64,000 nt of DNA from Deltaproteobacteria bacterium (GTDB taxonomy: Bacteria; Myxococcota; Myxococcia; Myxococcales; Anaeromyxobacteraceae), in assembly GCA_016214955.1 (NCBI GenBank), contig JACRMN010000020.1, positions 62,001 through 126,000 on the forward strand, given 5' to 3'. The stretch's first letter is position 1. Each line of letters starts with the position of its first letter. Of the stretch, positions 33,023-40,868 are shown piece by piece. The position numbers were made by a program, and so were the translations under genes. The notes beneath the pieces are model-generated. The model was not told the origin of the DNA. It ran no database searches and saw nothing but the letters and a program-made list of their open reading frames with translations.

Positions 33023-34387
33023 GTGGAGCGCCTGGTCGTCGGCTTCGTGCGCCTCCTGCGCCGCGCCGGGCTTCGGGTCTCCCCCGGCGAGACCCTGGAC
33101 GCCGTCCAGGCGCTGGCGGCCACCGGCCTGGCGGACCGGGCTCGGGCCCGGGCGGCCCTGCGGCTCACCCTGGTGAAGAGCGAGGCCGAGCTCGGCCGCT
33201 TCGATGCGCTCTTCGACGGCTACTTCGGAGAGGCTACGCCGGCGCGTGGCCCGGGCGCCCTGCCGGCCGACGCCGCCGCCGTCGCGGCCGAGGGCCGGTG
33301 GCGCCCGGCGGCGCAAGGCGACGAGGGAGAGCGCTCGGGCGCGAAGCTGCTCGTGGAGACCGGGGAGGAGGACGGGCTGGAGCTCGACCTCGACACCCTC
33401 ACGCCGGTGGAGGGCGACTCCGAGGGGGGAGCGCGGATGGCGGTGCAGTCGCGCCGGTTCCGCGGCGGGAGGGCCGACAAGCCGCGCCCCATTCATCACA
33501 CCCGGGGGCCCATCTACCTGCGCACCGACGACGACTTCCTCTCCCGCTGGCGCAACGAGGGGGTGAAGCCCTTCCCGCCGGAGGAGGAGGCCGCCATGGA
33601 GGAGGTGGTCGCCCGGATGGTGAAGCGGCTGCGGAAGGACGCCCGCGACCTGCGCAGCGACGAGAAGCGCGGCCGGCTGGCGGTGGTCAAGACCCTGCAG
33701 CGCAACTACCGCCACGGCCTGGTGCCCTTCGTCCGGGTGCTGCGCCGCCAGCGCAAGGAGCGGCCGCGCCTGGTGGTGCTCTGCGACGTCAGCTACTCGG
33801 TGAGCCACGCCTCCCGCTTCCTCCTGCTGCTCGTCCACACGCTGCAGCAGGGGCTCCTCGACGTGCGCAGCTTCGTCTTCAACCGGCAGATCGCGGAGGT
33901 CACCGACCTCCTGCGCAGCCTGCCCATCAACGCGACCCTGGAGCGCATCGAGGGGGGCGGTGCCGTCAGCCTGGAGGACGACAGCGACTTCGGGAGCGCC
34001 TTCCTCGCCTTCCAGGCGAGCCACCTCCCCAGCCTGCGGGGGCGGCCGGCGGTGGTGATCCTGGGCGACGCCCGCAACAACTACAACCCGGCCCACGAGG
34101 AGGTGCTGGCCGCGATCCGGGAGCGGGCCAGCACCGTGCTCTGGCTCACGCCCGAGGACCGGGGCTCCTGGGAGCTGGGGGACTGCCTGATGAACACCTA
34201 CGGACCGCTCTGCGACCGGGTGGAGGTGGTGCGGAACGTCGAGGAGCTGTCGCGGGTGGTGGAGGAGCTGGTCCGGGGAGGCGGTGTCGGCGGCGGCGCG
34301 GAGCGGGAGCGGGAGCGGCCGCGGGCACCGGCGGCCGCGGCCCGGAGACCGGGGTGGACCCACGGCGGCCAGCGGGTCGAGACCTGA
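33023..34387 (+). CDS. CoxE-type VWA-domain protein
   Basis: 454 residues. The C-terminal half holds a von Willebrand A domain with a MIDAS-like LVVLCDVSYSVSH (DXSXS), preceded by a charged linker. CoxE proteins partner with MoxR/CoxD ATPases. One base separates it from the ATPase gene. The product ends in an Arg/Ala/Pro-rich tail of low complexity. Confidence 0.88.
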   Translation: MERLVVGFVRLLRRAGLRVSPGETLDAVQALAATGLADRARARAALRLTLVKSEAELGRFDALFDGYFGEATPARGPGALPADAAAVAAEGRWRPAAQGDEGERSGAKLLVETGEEDGLELDLDTLTPVEGDSEGGARMAVQSRRFRGGRADKPRPIHHTRGPIYLRTDDDFLSRWRNEGVKPFPPEEEAAMEEVVARMVKRLRKDARDLRSDEKRGRLAVVKTLQRNYRHGLVPFVRVLRRQRKERPRLVVLCDVSYSVSHASRFLLLLVHTLQQGLLDVRSFVFNRQIAEVTDLLRSLPINATLERIEGGGAVSLEDDSDFGSAFLAFQASHLPSLRGRPAVVILGDARNNYNPAHEEVLAAIRERASTVLWLTPEDRGSWELGDCLMNTYGPLCDRVEVVRNVEELSRVVEELVRGGGVGGGAERERERPRAPAAAARRPGWTHGGQRVET

Positions 34388-34416
34388 GGCGGGATCGGCC
34401 TCGGAAGGGGACGGAG

Positions 34417-34734
34417 ATGAAGGCACTGGTGGTGAAGGTGACGGTGAAGCGCGAGCACCGGACGGCGTTCCTGGCCGAGATGAGGCTCGACGCGCTCTCC
34501 TCTGTGCGCGACGAGGCGGGCTGCCTCCTCTTTCACGTGCTCGCCGACGACGAGCGCCCCGAGGTCATCCACCTCTACGAGCTCTACCGGGACGAGGCGG
34601 CCATCGAGGCGCACAAGGCGACGCCCCACTTCCTGCGCTGGGTGGCGCTCACCGCTGCCTGGCTGGCCGGGCCGGTCGAGGTCCGGGTCTGCACGCCACT
34701 CGACGCGCCGGCCAAGACCCCTCCGTCGCCCTGA
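34417..34734 (+). CDS. Antibiotic biosynthesis monooxygenase (ABM)-fold protein, YgiN-like
   Basis: 105 residues, ferredoxin-like dimeric alpha/beta barrel. KREHRTAFLAEMRLDALSSV and DEAGCLLFHVLADDE ... HLYELYRDEAAIEAHKATPHF are typical of quinol monooxygenase-like proteins. Known members act on quinols or scavenge reactive products. It ends the mft transcription unit. GAAGGGGACGGAG precedes the ATG. Confidence 0.85.
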   Translation: MKALVVKVTVKREHRTAFLAEMRLDALSSVRDEAGCLLFHVLADDERPEVIHLYELYRDEAAIEAHKATPHFLRWVALTAAWLAGPVEVRVCTPLDAPAKTPPSP

Positions 34735-34782
34735 GACACGCGGGCGCGCAGGGGGCGCGGGCCGGGTGTCAGGCTCTCCCCC

Positions 34783-34815
34783 GATCGGGGGTCGCACCAC
34801 GAGGGGACCCCGATC
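34783..34815. other. GC-rich inverted repeat between the mft operon and the second activator
   Basis: GATCGGGGGTC (34783) and GACCCCGATC (34806) can pair around a 12-base loop with one bulged G. An overlapping perfect palindrome CCCCCGATCGGGGG lies at 34778-34791. It could be an operator for the activator gene or a terminator of the upstream operon. No T-run follows. Confidence 0.4.
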
Positions 34816-34878
34816 CGCCGAAAGCGCTGCGGCGGGTGGTGCCAGCCTGCACCTCTTGCTACCGTTTGCGCATTGACC

Positions 34879-36876
34879 ATGAGGCCGTTCCCCAAGCCCA
34901 CGAGTCGGCTCGAGCGCAGGCGCCAGATCGATCGCGCCTGGCACGCCTACGTCCTGGACGGCGTGGCGCCCGACGGGATCGGGGAGGAGATCGCCCGTTC
35001 CTGGCAGCGCGCCCGCGGCTACCGGATCGACCCTGCGCAGAAGCGGATCGCGCGCCGCCTCTCGGCCGAGGAGCTCCGGCAGCGGCGGGAGCGGGACGAC
35101 GTCCTGCGGCTGGCGCGGCCCATCCTGGCCGACTTCGCCGCCCGCCTCGGCCTCGGCGACCACGTCCTCACCTACTTCGACGGCGACGGCTGGCTGCTCG
35201 ACATCGCGGGACTGCCGGCGGTGGTCGAGGCGGTCTCGGAGATCGACTTCACCCCGGGTTCCTGCTGGGCCGAGGACGCCGCCGGCACCAACGGGCCGGG
35301 CACGGCGCTGGCCGAGGGGCGGCCCGTGGAGGTCTTCGCCTCCGAGCACTTCGTGGAAGCCTGGCAGCCCTGGAGCTGTGCCGCCGCTCCGGTCCTCCCG
35401 CCGGGCGGCGGGGCGCCCCTCGGGCTCGTCGACATCACTGGCCCCTGGGAGGTGCAGCGCCGCCAGGCGCTGGTGGCTGCCAAGGCCATCGCCCGGGCGG
35501 TGGAGGAGCGTCTGCGCGCCGCGGTGAGCGTGCGCGACGAGGTGGTGCGCTACGCCTTCCGCGCCGCTCACGCCTCGGGGGACGCGCTGGTGGCCGTCGA
35601 CGCCCGCGGGGTGGTGGTGGCGGTCAACGACGCCGCCGCCCGGCGCCGGGTGGTCGAGGCGGGCTCGCTTCCCCTGGCCGTGAGGCAGGCGCTGCTCACC
35701 GGCTTCGCCGGGCGAGCCGCCGCCGGCGGGAGCGAGATGCACATCCAGGTGCCGGAGGCGCCGCTGCTGGTGGCCTCTCCGGTCACGCATGAGGGGGCGG
35801 TGATCGGGGCCATCGTGCGGGCGCCAGACGCGCGGCCGGCGACGCGCCCATCGCGCAGGAGGGGACGGGAGGATACCGCCGTGACCTCCGAGCCAGGCCT
35901 GGCCCGCTATGACTTCGGCCGCATCCTCGGCGCCTCCGACGCGCTCGCCCGGGCCACCGAGCTGGCGCGGGTGGCGACCCGCAACGCCCTCCCGGTGGCC
36001 CTCTACGGGGAGTCCGGGACGGGCAAGGAGCTCTTCGCCCACGCCATCCACTCCGCCGGCGACAGGGCCGGAGGCCCGTTCGTGGCCGTGAACTGCGGCT
36101 CCATCCCGGCGCAGCTGGTGGAGGCCGAGCTGTTCGGCTACGAGGCCGGCACCTTCACCGGCGGCCGTCGCGACGGGAACCAGGGACGCTTCGAGGACGC
36201 CGACGGCGGCACCCTCTTCCTCGACGAGGTGAGCGAGCTCTCCGGTCTCGCGCAGACGGCGCTCCTGCGGGTGCTGCAGGAGAAGGAGGTGGTGCGGCTC
36301 GGGGGCAGCAGCCCGCGGCGCCTCGACGTCCGCATCGTGACCGCCTCCAACAAGCCGCTGCTGGCCGAGTGCCAGGAGCGCCGCTTTCGGCGCGACCTCT
36401 ACTACCGCCTCAACGTCCTGGCGATCGACATCCCGCCGCTGCGGGAGCGGGGCGACGACGTCACCCTGCTGGCCCGGATCTTCCTGGCCGAGGCCGAGGT
36501 CGAGGTGGGGAGGGCGGGCCTGGCCCTGACCGACGAGGCGGTGGCGGCGCTGCGGGCCTACTCCTGGCCCGGCAACGTCCGCGAGCTGAAGAACGTCATC
36601 CTGCGCGCGGCGGCGACCTCCCGCACCGCGGAGATCGATCGCGCCGACCTCCTGCTCCCCGAGGACGAGGCGCGGCTGGCGCCGGCCAGCCCGGGGCCCC
36701 CCGAGCCCTCGCTGCGCGGCGCCATGCGGGAGAGCGAGCGCCAGGTCCTGCTTGCCACGCTCACGGCCTGCGCCTGGAACTTCTCTCGCGCCGCCGACCA
36801 GCTCGGCATCTCGCGGATGACGCTCTACCGGCGGCTCGAGCGCTGCGGCATCTCCCGGGCAGGCACGCGGAGCTGA
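34879..36876 (+). CDS. Sigma-54-dependent activator, AcoR-like paralogue (GAF-AAA+-Fis)
   Basis: 665 residues from ATG at 34879; an in-frame TTG six bases earlier is possible, and neither has a strong ribosome-binding site. N-terminal GAF-type sensor starting [17 protein letters not shown]+ domain with Walker A GESGTGKE near residue 377, the loop GTFTGG instead of GAFTGA, and a Fis HTH ending [14 protein letters not shown]. It is collinear with the activator at 7384-9420. Together they bracket the tungsten/mycofactocin region and probably read the same enhancer half-sites, perhaps with different effectors. Confidence 0.92.
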   Translation: MRPFPKPTSRLERRRQIDRAWHAYVLDGVAPDGIGEEIARSWQRARGYRIDPAQKRIARRLSAEELRQRRERDDVLRLARPILADFAARLGLGDHVLTYFDGDGWLLDIAGLPAVVEAVSEIDFTPGSCWAEDAAGTNGPGTALAEGRPVEVFASEHFVEAWQPWSCAAAPVLPPGGGAPLGLVDITGPWEVQRRQALVAAKAIARAVEERLRAAVSVRDEVVRYAFRAAHASGDALVAVDARGVVVAVNDAAARRRVVEAGSLPLAVRQALLTGFAGRAAAGGSEMHIQVPEAPLLVASPVTHEGAVIGAIVRAPDARPATRPSRRRGREDTAVTSEPGLARYDFGRILGASDALARATELARVATRNALPVALYGESGTGKELFAHAIHSAGDRAGGPFVAVNCGSIPAQLVEAELFGYEAGTFTGGRRDGNQGRFEDADGGTLFLDEVSELSGLAQTALLRVLQEKEVVRLGGSSPRRLDVRIVTASNKPLLAECQERRFRRDLYYRLNVLAIDIPPLRERGDDVTLLARIFLAEAEVEVGRAGLALTDEAVAALRAYSWPGNVRELKNVILRAAATSRTAEIDRADLLLPEDEARLAPASPGPPEPSLRGAMRESERQVLLATLTACAWNFSRAADQLGISRMTLYRRLERCGISRAGTRS

Positions 36877-36883
36877 CCCCGCC

Positions 36884-37219
36884 CTAGCGGTCGAACCCGT
36901 ACTCCCGCTCCACCCGGCAGACCCGCACCCGGTAGGCGCGGTACCAGCGCTCGCGCCCGGCCCGCTGCGCCGCCTGGTGGTCGGCCTGCGCCTTCCAGGC
37001 CGCGATCGAGGCCTCGTCCTTCCAGTAGGCGACGGTGATGCCCAGTCCGTCGTCGCCGCGCGCGCTCTCCATGCCCAGGAAGCCGGGCATGGTCGCCGCC
37101 AGCCGCACCATCTCGTCCGCTGTCTGGGCGTAACCGTCGTCGCCCGGCGTGCGCTGCGAGGTGAAGACCACCGCCAGGTGGCCGGTGCCCACCCTGTCCA
37201 CCAGGCCCGAGCCGCTCAT
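36884..37219 (-). CDS. ABM-fold protein (antibiotic biosynthesis monooxygenase domain)
   Basis: 111 residues. HLAVVFTSQRTPGDDGYAQTADEMVRLA and FLGMESARGDDGLGITVAYWKDEASIAAWKAQADH are the two halves of a YciI/ABM-like single-domain fold, often a dimeric haem-degrading or quinol-related enzyme or a stand-alone scavenger. It is 9 bases downstream of the aminotransferase on the same strand. Confidence 0.85.
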   Translation of the reverse strand: MSGSGLVDRVGTGHLAVVFTSQRTPGDDGYAQTADEMVRLAATMPGFLGMESARGDDGLGITVAYWKDEASIAAWKAQADHQAAQRAGRERWYRAYRVRVCRVEREYGFDR

Positions 37220-37228
37220 GCCGCCTCC

Positions 37229-38386
37229 TCACACCCCGGCGAGCCGCTCGCAGGCCCGCTTCAGGGTGTCGTCGTTCTTGGCGAAGCAGAAGCGCAGCAC
37301 CCGGTCCTGGCGGGGCGTCTCGTAGAAGACCGAGACCGGGATGGAGGCCACGCCGATCTCGCGCGTCCAGCGCTCGGCGAGCGCGGTGTCGGGCTCGTCG
37401 GTGATGCGGGCGTAGGAGGCGAGCTGGAAGTAGGTGCCCTGGCAGGGGAGCAGCTCCAGGCGCGAGGCCCGGAGCCCCTCGCGGAAGAGATCCCGCTTCG
37501 CCTGGTAGAAGGCCGAGAGGCCCAGGTACCGCTCCGGCTCGGCCAGCCACTCGGCGAGCCCGAGCTGCACCGGGGTGTTCACCGTGAAGACGATGAACTG
37601 GTGGGCCTTGCGGAACTCGAGGGAGAGCTCCCGGGGCGCCAGCACGTAGCCCACCTTCCAGCCGGTGACGTGGAAGGTCTTGCCGAAGGAGGAGAGCACG
37701 AAGGAGCGGTCCCGCAGCTCGGCGTGGCCGGCGCAGCTCTGGTGGCGTCGGCCGTCGAAGAGGATGTGCTCGTACACCTCGTCGGCCACCACCAGCACGC
37801 CCGTGCCGCGGGTGAGCGCCGCGAGCGCCTCGAGGTCGGAGGGCTCCCAGGCCGTGCCGGTGGGGTTGTGCGGGGTGTTCACGATGATCATGCGGGTGCG
37901 CGGGGTGACGAGCCGCTTCACCTCGGCCCAGTCGGGCCGGTAGCCGGGGAAGGCGAGGCGGGCCCGCACCGGCGTGCCGCCGCAGAGCTCCACCGCCGGC
38001 GCGTAGGAGTCGTAGGCCGGCTCCAGCAGCACCACCTCGTCGCCGGGGCGCACCGCGCAGGCCACCGCGGTGAAGATGGCCTGGGTGCCGCCGGCGGTGA
38101 CGGTGATCTCGTGCTCCGGGTCGTAGCGGGCGCCGTAGAGCGCCTCGACCTTGCGGGCGATGGCCTCGCGCAGCGGGATGGCGCCGGCCATGGGGGCGTA
38201 CTGGTTCTGGCCGGCGTGCATGTGCTTCGACACGAGATCGAAGAGGCCGGGCGGCGAGGTGAAGTCGGGGAAGCCCTGGGAGAGGTTGAGCGCGCCGGTC
38301 TCCGTGGCCAGGCGCGACATCACCGTGAAGATGGTGGTGCCGACCCGGGGCAGGCGCGAGGGGAGGCTGCCGGTGTAGTGGGGCAT
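37229..38386 (-). CDS. PLP-dependent class I/II aminotransferase (methionine aminotransferase type)
   Basis: 385 residues. LNLSQGFPDFTSP near the N-terminus, INPNPHNPTG-like VNTPHNPTGTAW and the PLP lysine in SSFGKTFHVTGWKVGY identify the fold-type I aminotransferases related to E. coli YbdL and kynurenine aminotransferase. It probably transaminates methionine or aromatic amino acids with 2-oxo acids. Exact substrate not determinable from sequence. Confidence 0.9.
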   Translation of the reverse strand: MPHYTGSLPSRLPRVGTTIFTVMSRLATETGALNLSQGFPDFTSPPGLFDLVSKHMHAGQNQYAPMAGAIPLREAIARKVEALYGARYDPEHEITVTAGGTQAIFTAVACAVRPGDEVVLLEPAYDSYAPAVELCGGTPVRARLAFPGYRPDWAEVKRLVTPRTRMIIVNTPHNPTGTAWEPSDLEALAALTRGTGVLVVADEVYEHILFDGRRHQSCAGHAELRDRSFVLSSFGKTFHVTGWKVGYVLAPRELSLEFRKAHQFIVFTVNTPVQLGLAEWLAEPERYLGLSAFYQAKRDLFREGLRASRLELLPCQGTYFQLASYARITDEPDTALAERWTREIGVASIPVSVFYETPRQDRVLRFCFAKNDDTLKRACERLAGV

Positions 38387-38440
38387 GCCCGGGAAGTCTC
38401 GGACGCGGGGAGGCGAGGGGCAAGGGGGAGGGGGGACGGG

Positions 38441-40087
38441 CTACACCGGCGCCTCCGCTCCCTGACCGGCGCGCTGCTCCGCCGGAGCGTCGAGCACCTC
38501 CCGCACCCGCACCAGGAGCTCCGTCGAGGAGAACGGCTTCGGCAGCACGTAGGCGGCCCGATCGACGCTCACGGCGTGGGCCGCGTAGCCCGAGACCAGC
38601 AGCGCCCGGACGCGCCCGGCGAGCCGCCGGAGCAGCTCGTCGCCACCCATCCTCGGCATGGCCAGGTCGGTGATCACCAGGCGGATGTCCGGGTGCTGCG
38701 CCAGCCGCTGGAGGGCGACCACGCCGTCCTCGGCCAGCGTGACGCGGTAGCCGGCGGTGGTCAGCACCCGCTCCAGCAGCACGCGCACGCGGGTGTCGTC
38801 GTCCACCACCAGGAGGTGCTCGGCCCGGCCGGACTCCGGGGTGGCCCGGAGCGCCGGGCGCGGCCGCGGCCCGGTGCCGTCCGACTCCGGCAGCGACACG
38901 GTGAAGCAGGTGCCCTCGCCGGGCCGGCTCGCCACCTCGATGGTGCCGCCGTGGCTCTTCACCACCGCGTCCACCACCGCCAGCCCCAGGCCCGTCCCCT
39001 GGCCGGCCTCCTTGGTGGTGAAGAAGGGCTCGAAGACGCGCGCCAGGACCTCCGGTGGCATCCCGGCGCCGGAGTCCCGGACCTCGACGACGGACCACCT
39101 GCGCCCGGCGCGGTAGGACGAGTCGAGCGTCAGGGTGATGCGCCCCGGTCCGTCGATGGCGTCGCGGGCGTTGAGCACCAGGTTCATCACCAGCTGCTCG
39201 AGCTGGCCCGCGTTGGCGAGCACCTCGCGCGGGAGCCCCTTCTCCACGACCTCGAGCTGGATCGAGCTCGGCAGCAGCGCGCGCAGCATGGGCGTGAGCG
39301 CGTTCATGGTCTGCCGCAGATCGACCTCCCGCCGCTCGACCGGCTGGCCGCGCGAGAAGGCCAGGAGCTGGCGGGCCAGGGTGGCGGCGCGGCTGCCCGC
39401 CGAGAGCACCTCGGAGAGCAGCTCGCGGAGGAGCGGCTCGTCGCCGAGTCTTCCGAGCGCCAGCTCGGCGTTGCCGATGACGGTCACCAGCACGTTGTTG
39501 AAGTCGTGCGCCACCTCGCCCGCCATCCGGCCGAGCGCCTCGAGCCGCTGCTCCCGCTGCACCGAGGCCTCGAGCGCCCGGTGGGCTGCCTCGGCGCGGA
39601 TGCGGCCGGCCACCACCGAGACCAGCGCGGCCACCTCCTCGGCGAAACCGATCTCCTCCGCCGTGGGGGGCATCACGCCCTCGGCCGCGAAGGTGCCGAT
39701 GTTGAGGCAGCCGAGCCGCTCGCCCAGCCGCAACATGGGCACGGCGATGACGGTGCGGTTGCCGAAGAACTCGACCTGCGCCGGGTCGGCCTCGGGGCAG
39801 AGCCGCATGTCGGGGATGACCAGCGTCCCCTCGGAGTTCATGGTCAAGGAAAGCAGCCGGTCCTTGCGCCAGTCGAGCGAGGCCATCCGCTGGTTCACGC
39901 GCTGCCGGTCGGCGAGCACGTAGCCGACGATGTCCATGCCGGTGCCATGCTCCATCGGCATGGTGAGCCAGGCCCGCCGGTAGCGGGTGGCCTCGTCGAC
40001 GGCGTCGGCCACGCGGTCCATCACCTCGGCCAGCGTGGTGGCCTCGTGGAGACGCCGGGCGAGCTGGAGCAGCGTCCCGGAGGACAT
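38441..40087 (-). CDS. Hybrid histidine kinase (GAF-HisKA-HATPase-REC)
   Basis: 548 residues. An N-terminal GAF domain (about 10-160) is followed by a dimerisation/phosphoacceptor helix with the H-box EVAHDFNNVLVTVIGNAELAL, the ATP-binding N, G1 and G2 boxes (NLVLNARDAID, EVRDSGAGMPPEVL, GQGTGLGLAVVD) and a C-terminal receiver (LLVVDDDTRVR, with TDLAMPRMGGDEL carrying the phospho-Asp). No transmembrane segment, so cytosolic sensing. The partner is not in the window. Confidence 0.92.
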   Translation of the reverse strand: MSSGTLLQLARRLHEATTLAEVMDRVADAVDEATRYRRAWLTMPMEHGTGMDIVGYVLADRQRVNQRMASLDWRKDRLLSLTMNSEGTLVIPDMRLCPEADPAQVEFFGNRTVIAVPMLRLGERLGCLNIGTFAAEGVMPPTAEEIGFAEEVAALVSVVAGRIRAEAAHRALEASVQREQRLEALGRMAGEVAHDFNNVLVTVIGNAELALGRLGDEPLLRELLSEVLSAGSRAATLARQLLAFSRGQPVERREVDLRQTMNALTPMLRALLPSSIQLEVVEKGLPREVLANAGQLEQLVMNLVLNARDAIDGPGRITLTLDSSYRAGRRWSVVEVRDSGAGMPPEVLARVFEPFFTTKEAGQGTGLGLAVVDAVVKSHGGTIEVASRPGEGTCFTVSLPESDGTGPRPRPALRATPESGRAEHLLVVDDDTRVRVLLERVLTTAGYRVTLAEDGVVALQRLAQHPDIRLVITDLAMPRMGGDELLRRLAGRVRALLVSGYAAHAVSVDRAAYVLPKPFSSTELLVRVREVLDAPAEQRAGQGAEAPV

Positions 40088-40217
40088 CGCACCGAGTGTC
40101 GCGGTTTACCGGCGCAGCGCACAAGGTTCTGCGCGTGAATGCGCCCCTGCGTCACCCCGCCAGGTGCCCTCCCGGGCGAGGAGGATTCTGCGTCCACGCC
40201 GGCGCGGCGGATCTACC

Positions 40218-40610
40218 ATGCGCCCCATGGACCCCATCCCGACCGCACCGGTGCCGCCTCCGCCTCCCCCCCTGCCGCAGCCGACCGCCAGCGACGTGCC
40301 CGCCAAGGTGGTCTACGGCCTCTACCTGGCCTCGCTGGTGCTGGGCGTCACCGCGCTCGTGGGCGTGGTGGTGGCCTACGTCTACCAGGGGGAGGCGCCC
40401 GAGGCGCTGCGCACCCACTACCGGTTCCAGATCCGCACCTTCTGGATCGGCCTCCTCTACGCGGCGGTGAGCGGCCTCCTGGTGGTCGCCTTCGTCGGCT
40501 TCCTGGGCCTCATCTTCGTGGCGGTCTGGCTCGTCGTCCGCTGCGTGAAGGGCTTCCAGCGGCTCTCCGAGCACCAGCCCATCCCCGATCCCGCGACCTG
40601 GCTCTGGTGA
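40218..40610 (+). CDS. DUF4870-like small membrane protein
   Basis: 130 residues. A Pro-rich N-terminus is followed by three hydrophobic segments (VYGLYLASLVLGVTALVGVVVAYVY, FWIGLLYAAVSGLLVVAFVGFLGLIFVAVWLVV). ALRTHYRFQIRTFWIG matches the conserved HF(Q/H)xxxF region of this group. Function unknown. An in-frame ATG at 40227 is an alternative start. Confidence 0.75.
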   Translation: MRPMDPIPTAPVPPPPPPLPQPTASDVPAKVVYGLYLASLVLGVTALVGVVVAYVYQGEAPEALRTHYRFQIRTFWIGLLYAAVSGLLVVAFVGFLGLIFVAVWLVVRCVKGFQRLSEHQPIPDPATWLW

Positions 40611-40685
40611 CGGGCGGTCCGGAAACGACCGCTTGTCATGCACTTCCGACCGCTGGCGCCGTGCGTCGTCCGCTGGGCCAATCCC

Positions 40686-40716
40686 TTGCGGGGCGGCCCC
40701 CCCTATCTGGTACACT
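40686..40716 (+). promoter_or_regulatory. Possible sigma-70-type promoter for nifJ
   Basis: TTGCGG and TACACT are 19 bases apart, and the -10 is preceded by TGG (extended -10). It is one of the few AT-containing spots in the 258-base gap before nifJ. The remaining leader of about 150 bases has no other obvious element. Confidence 0.35.
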
Positions 40717-40868
40717 CCAGCCCCCTTTGAACCAACGGCAGCCCTCCGCGAGGGGGCCTGCCACTTGCAAAGCCCCGTAGAAACGGCCCGAACGCTCGTG
40801 TACACGCGCAGGCCTTGCGCTCTCCGCGACCCACTCGACCGCCACCCGCAGCCCGAACCGGAGGCAGC

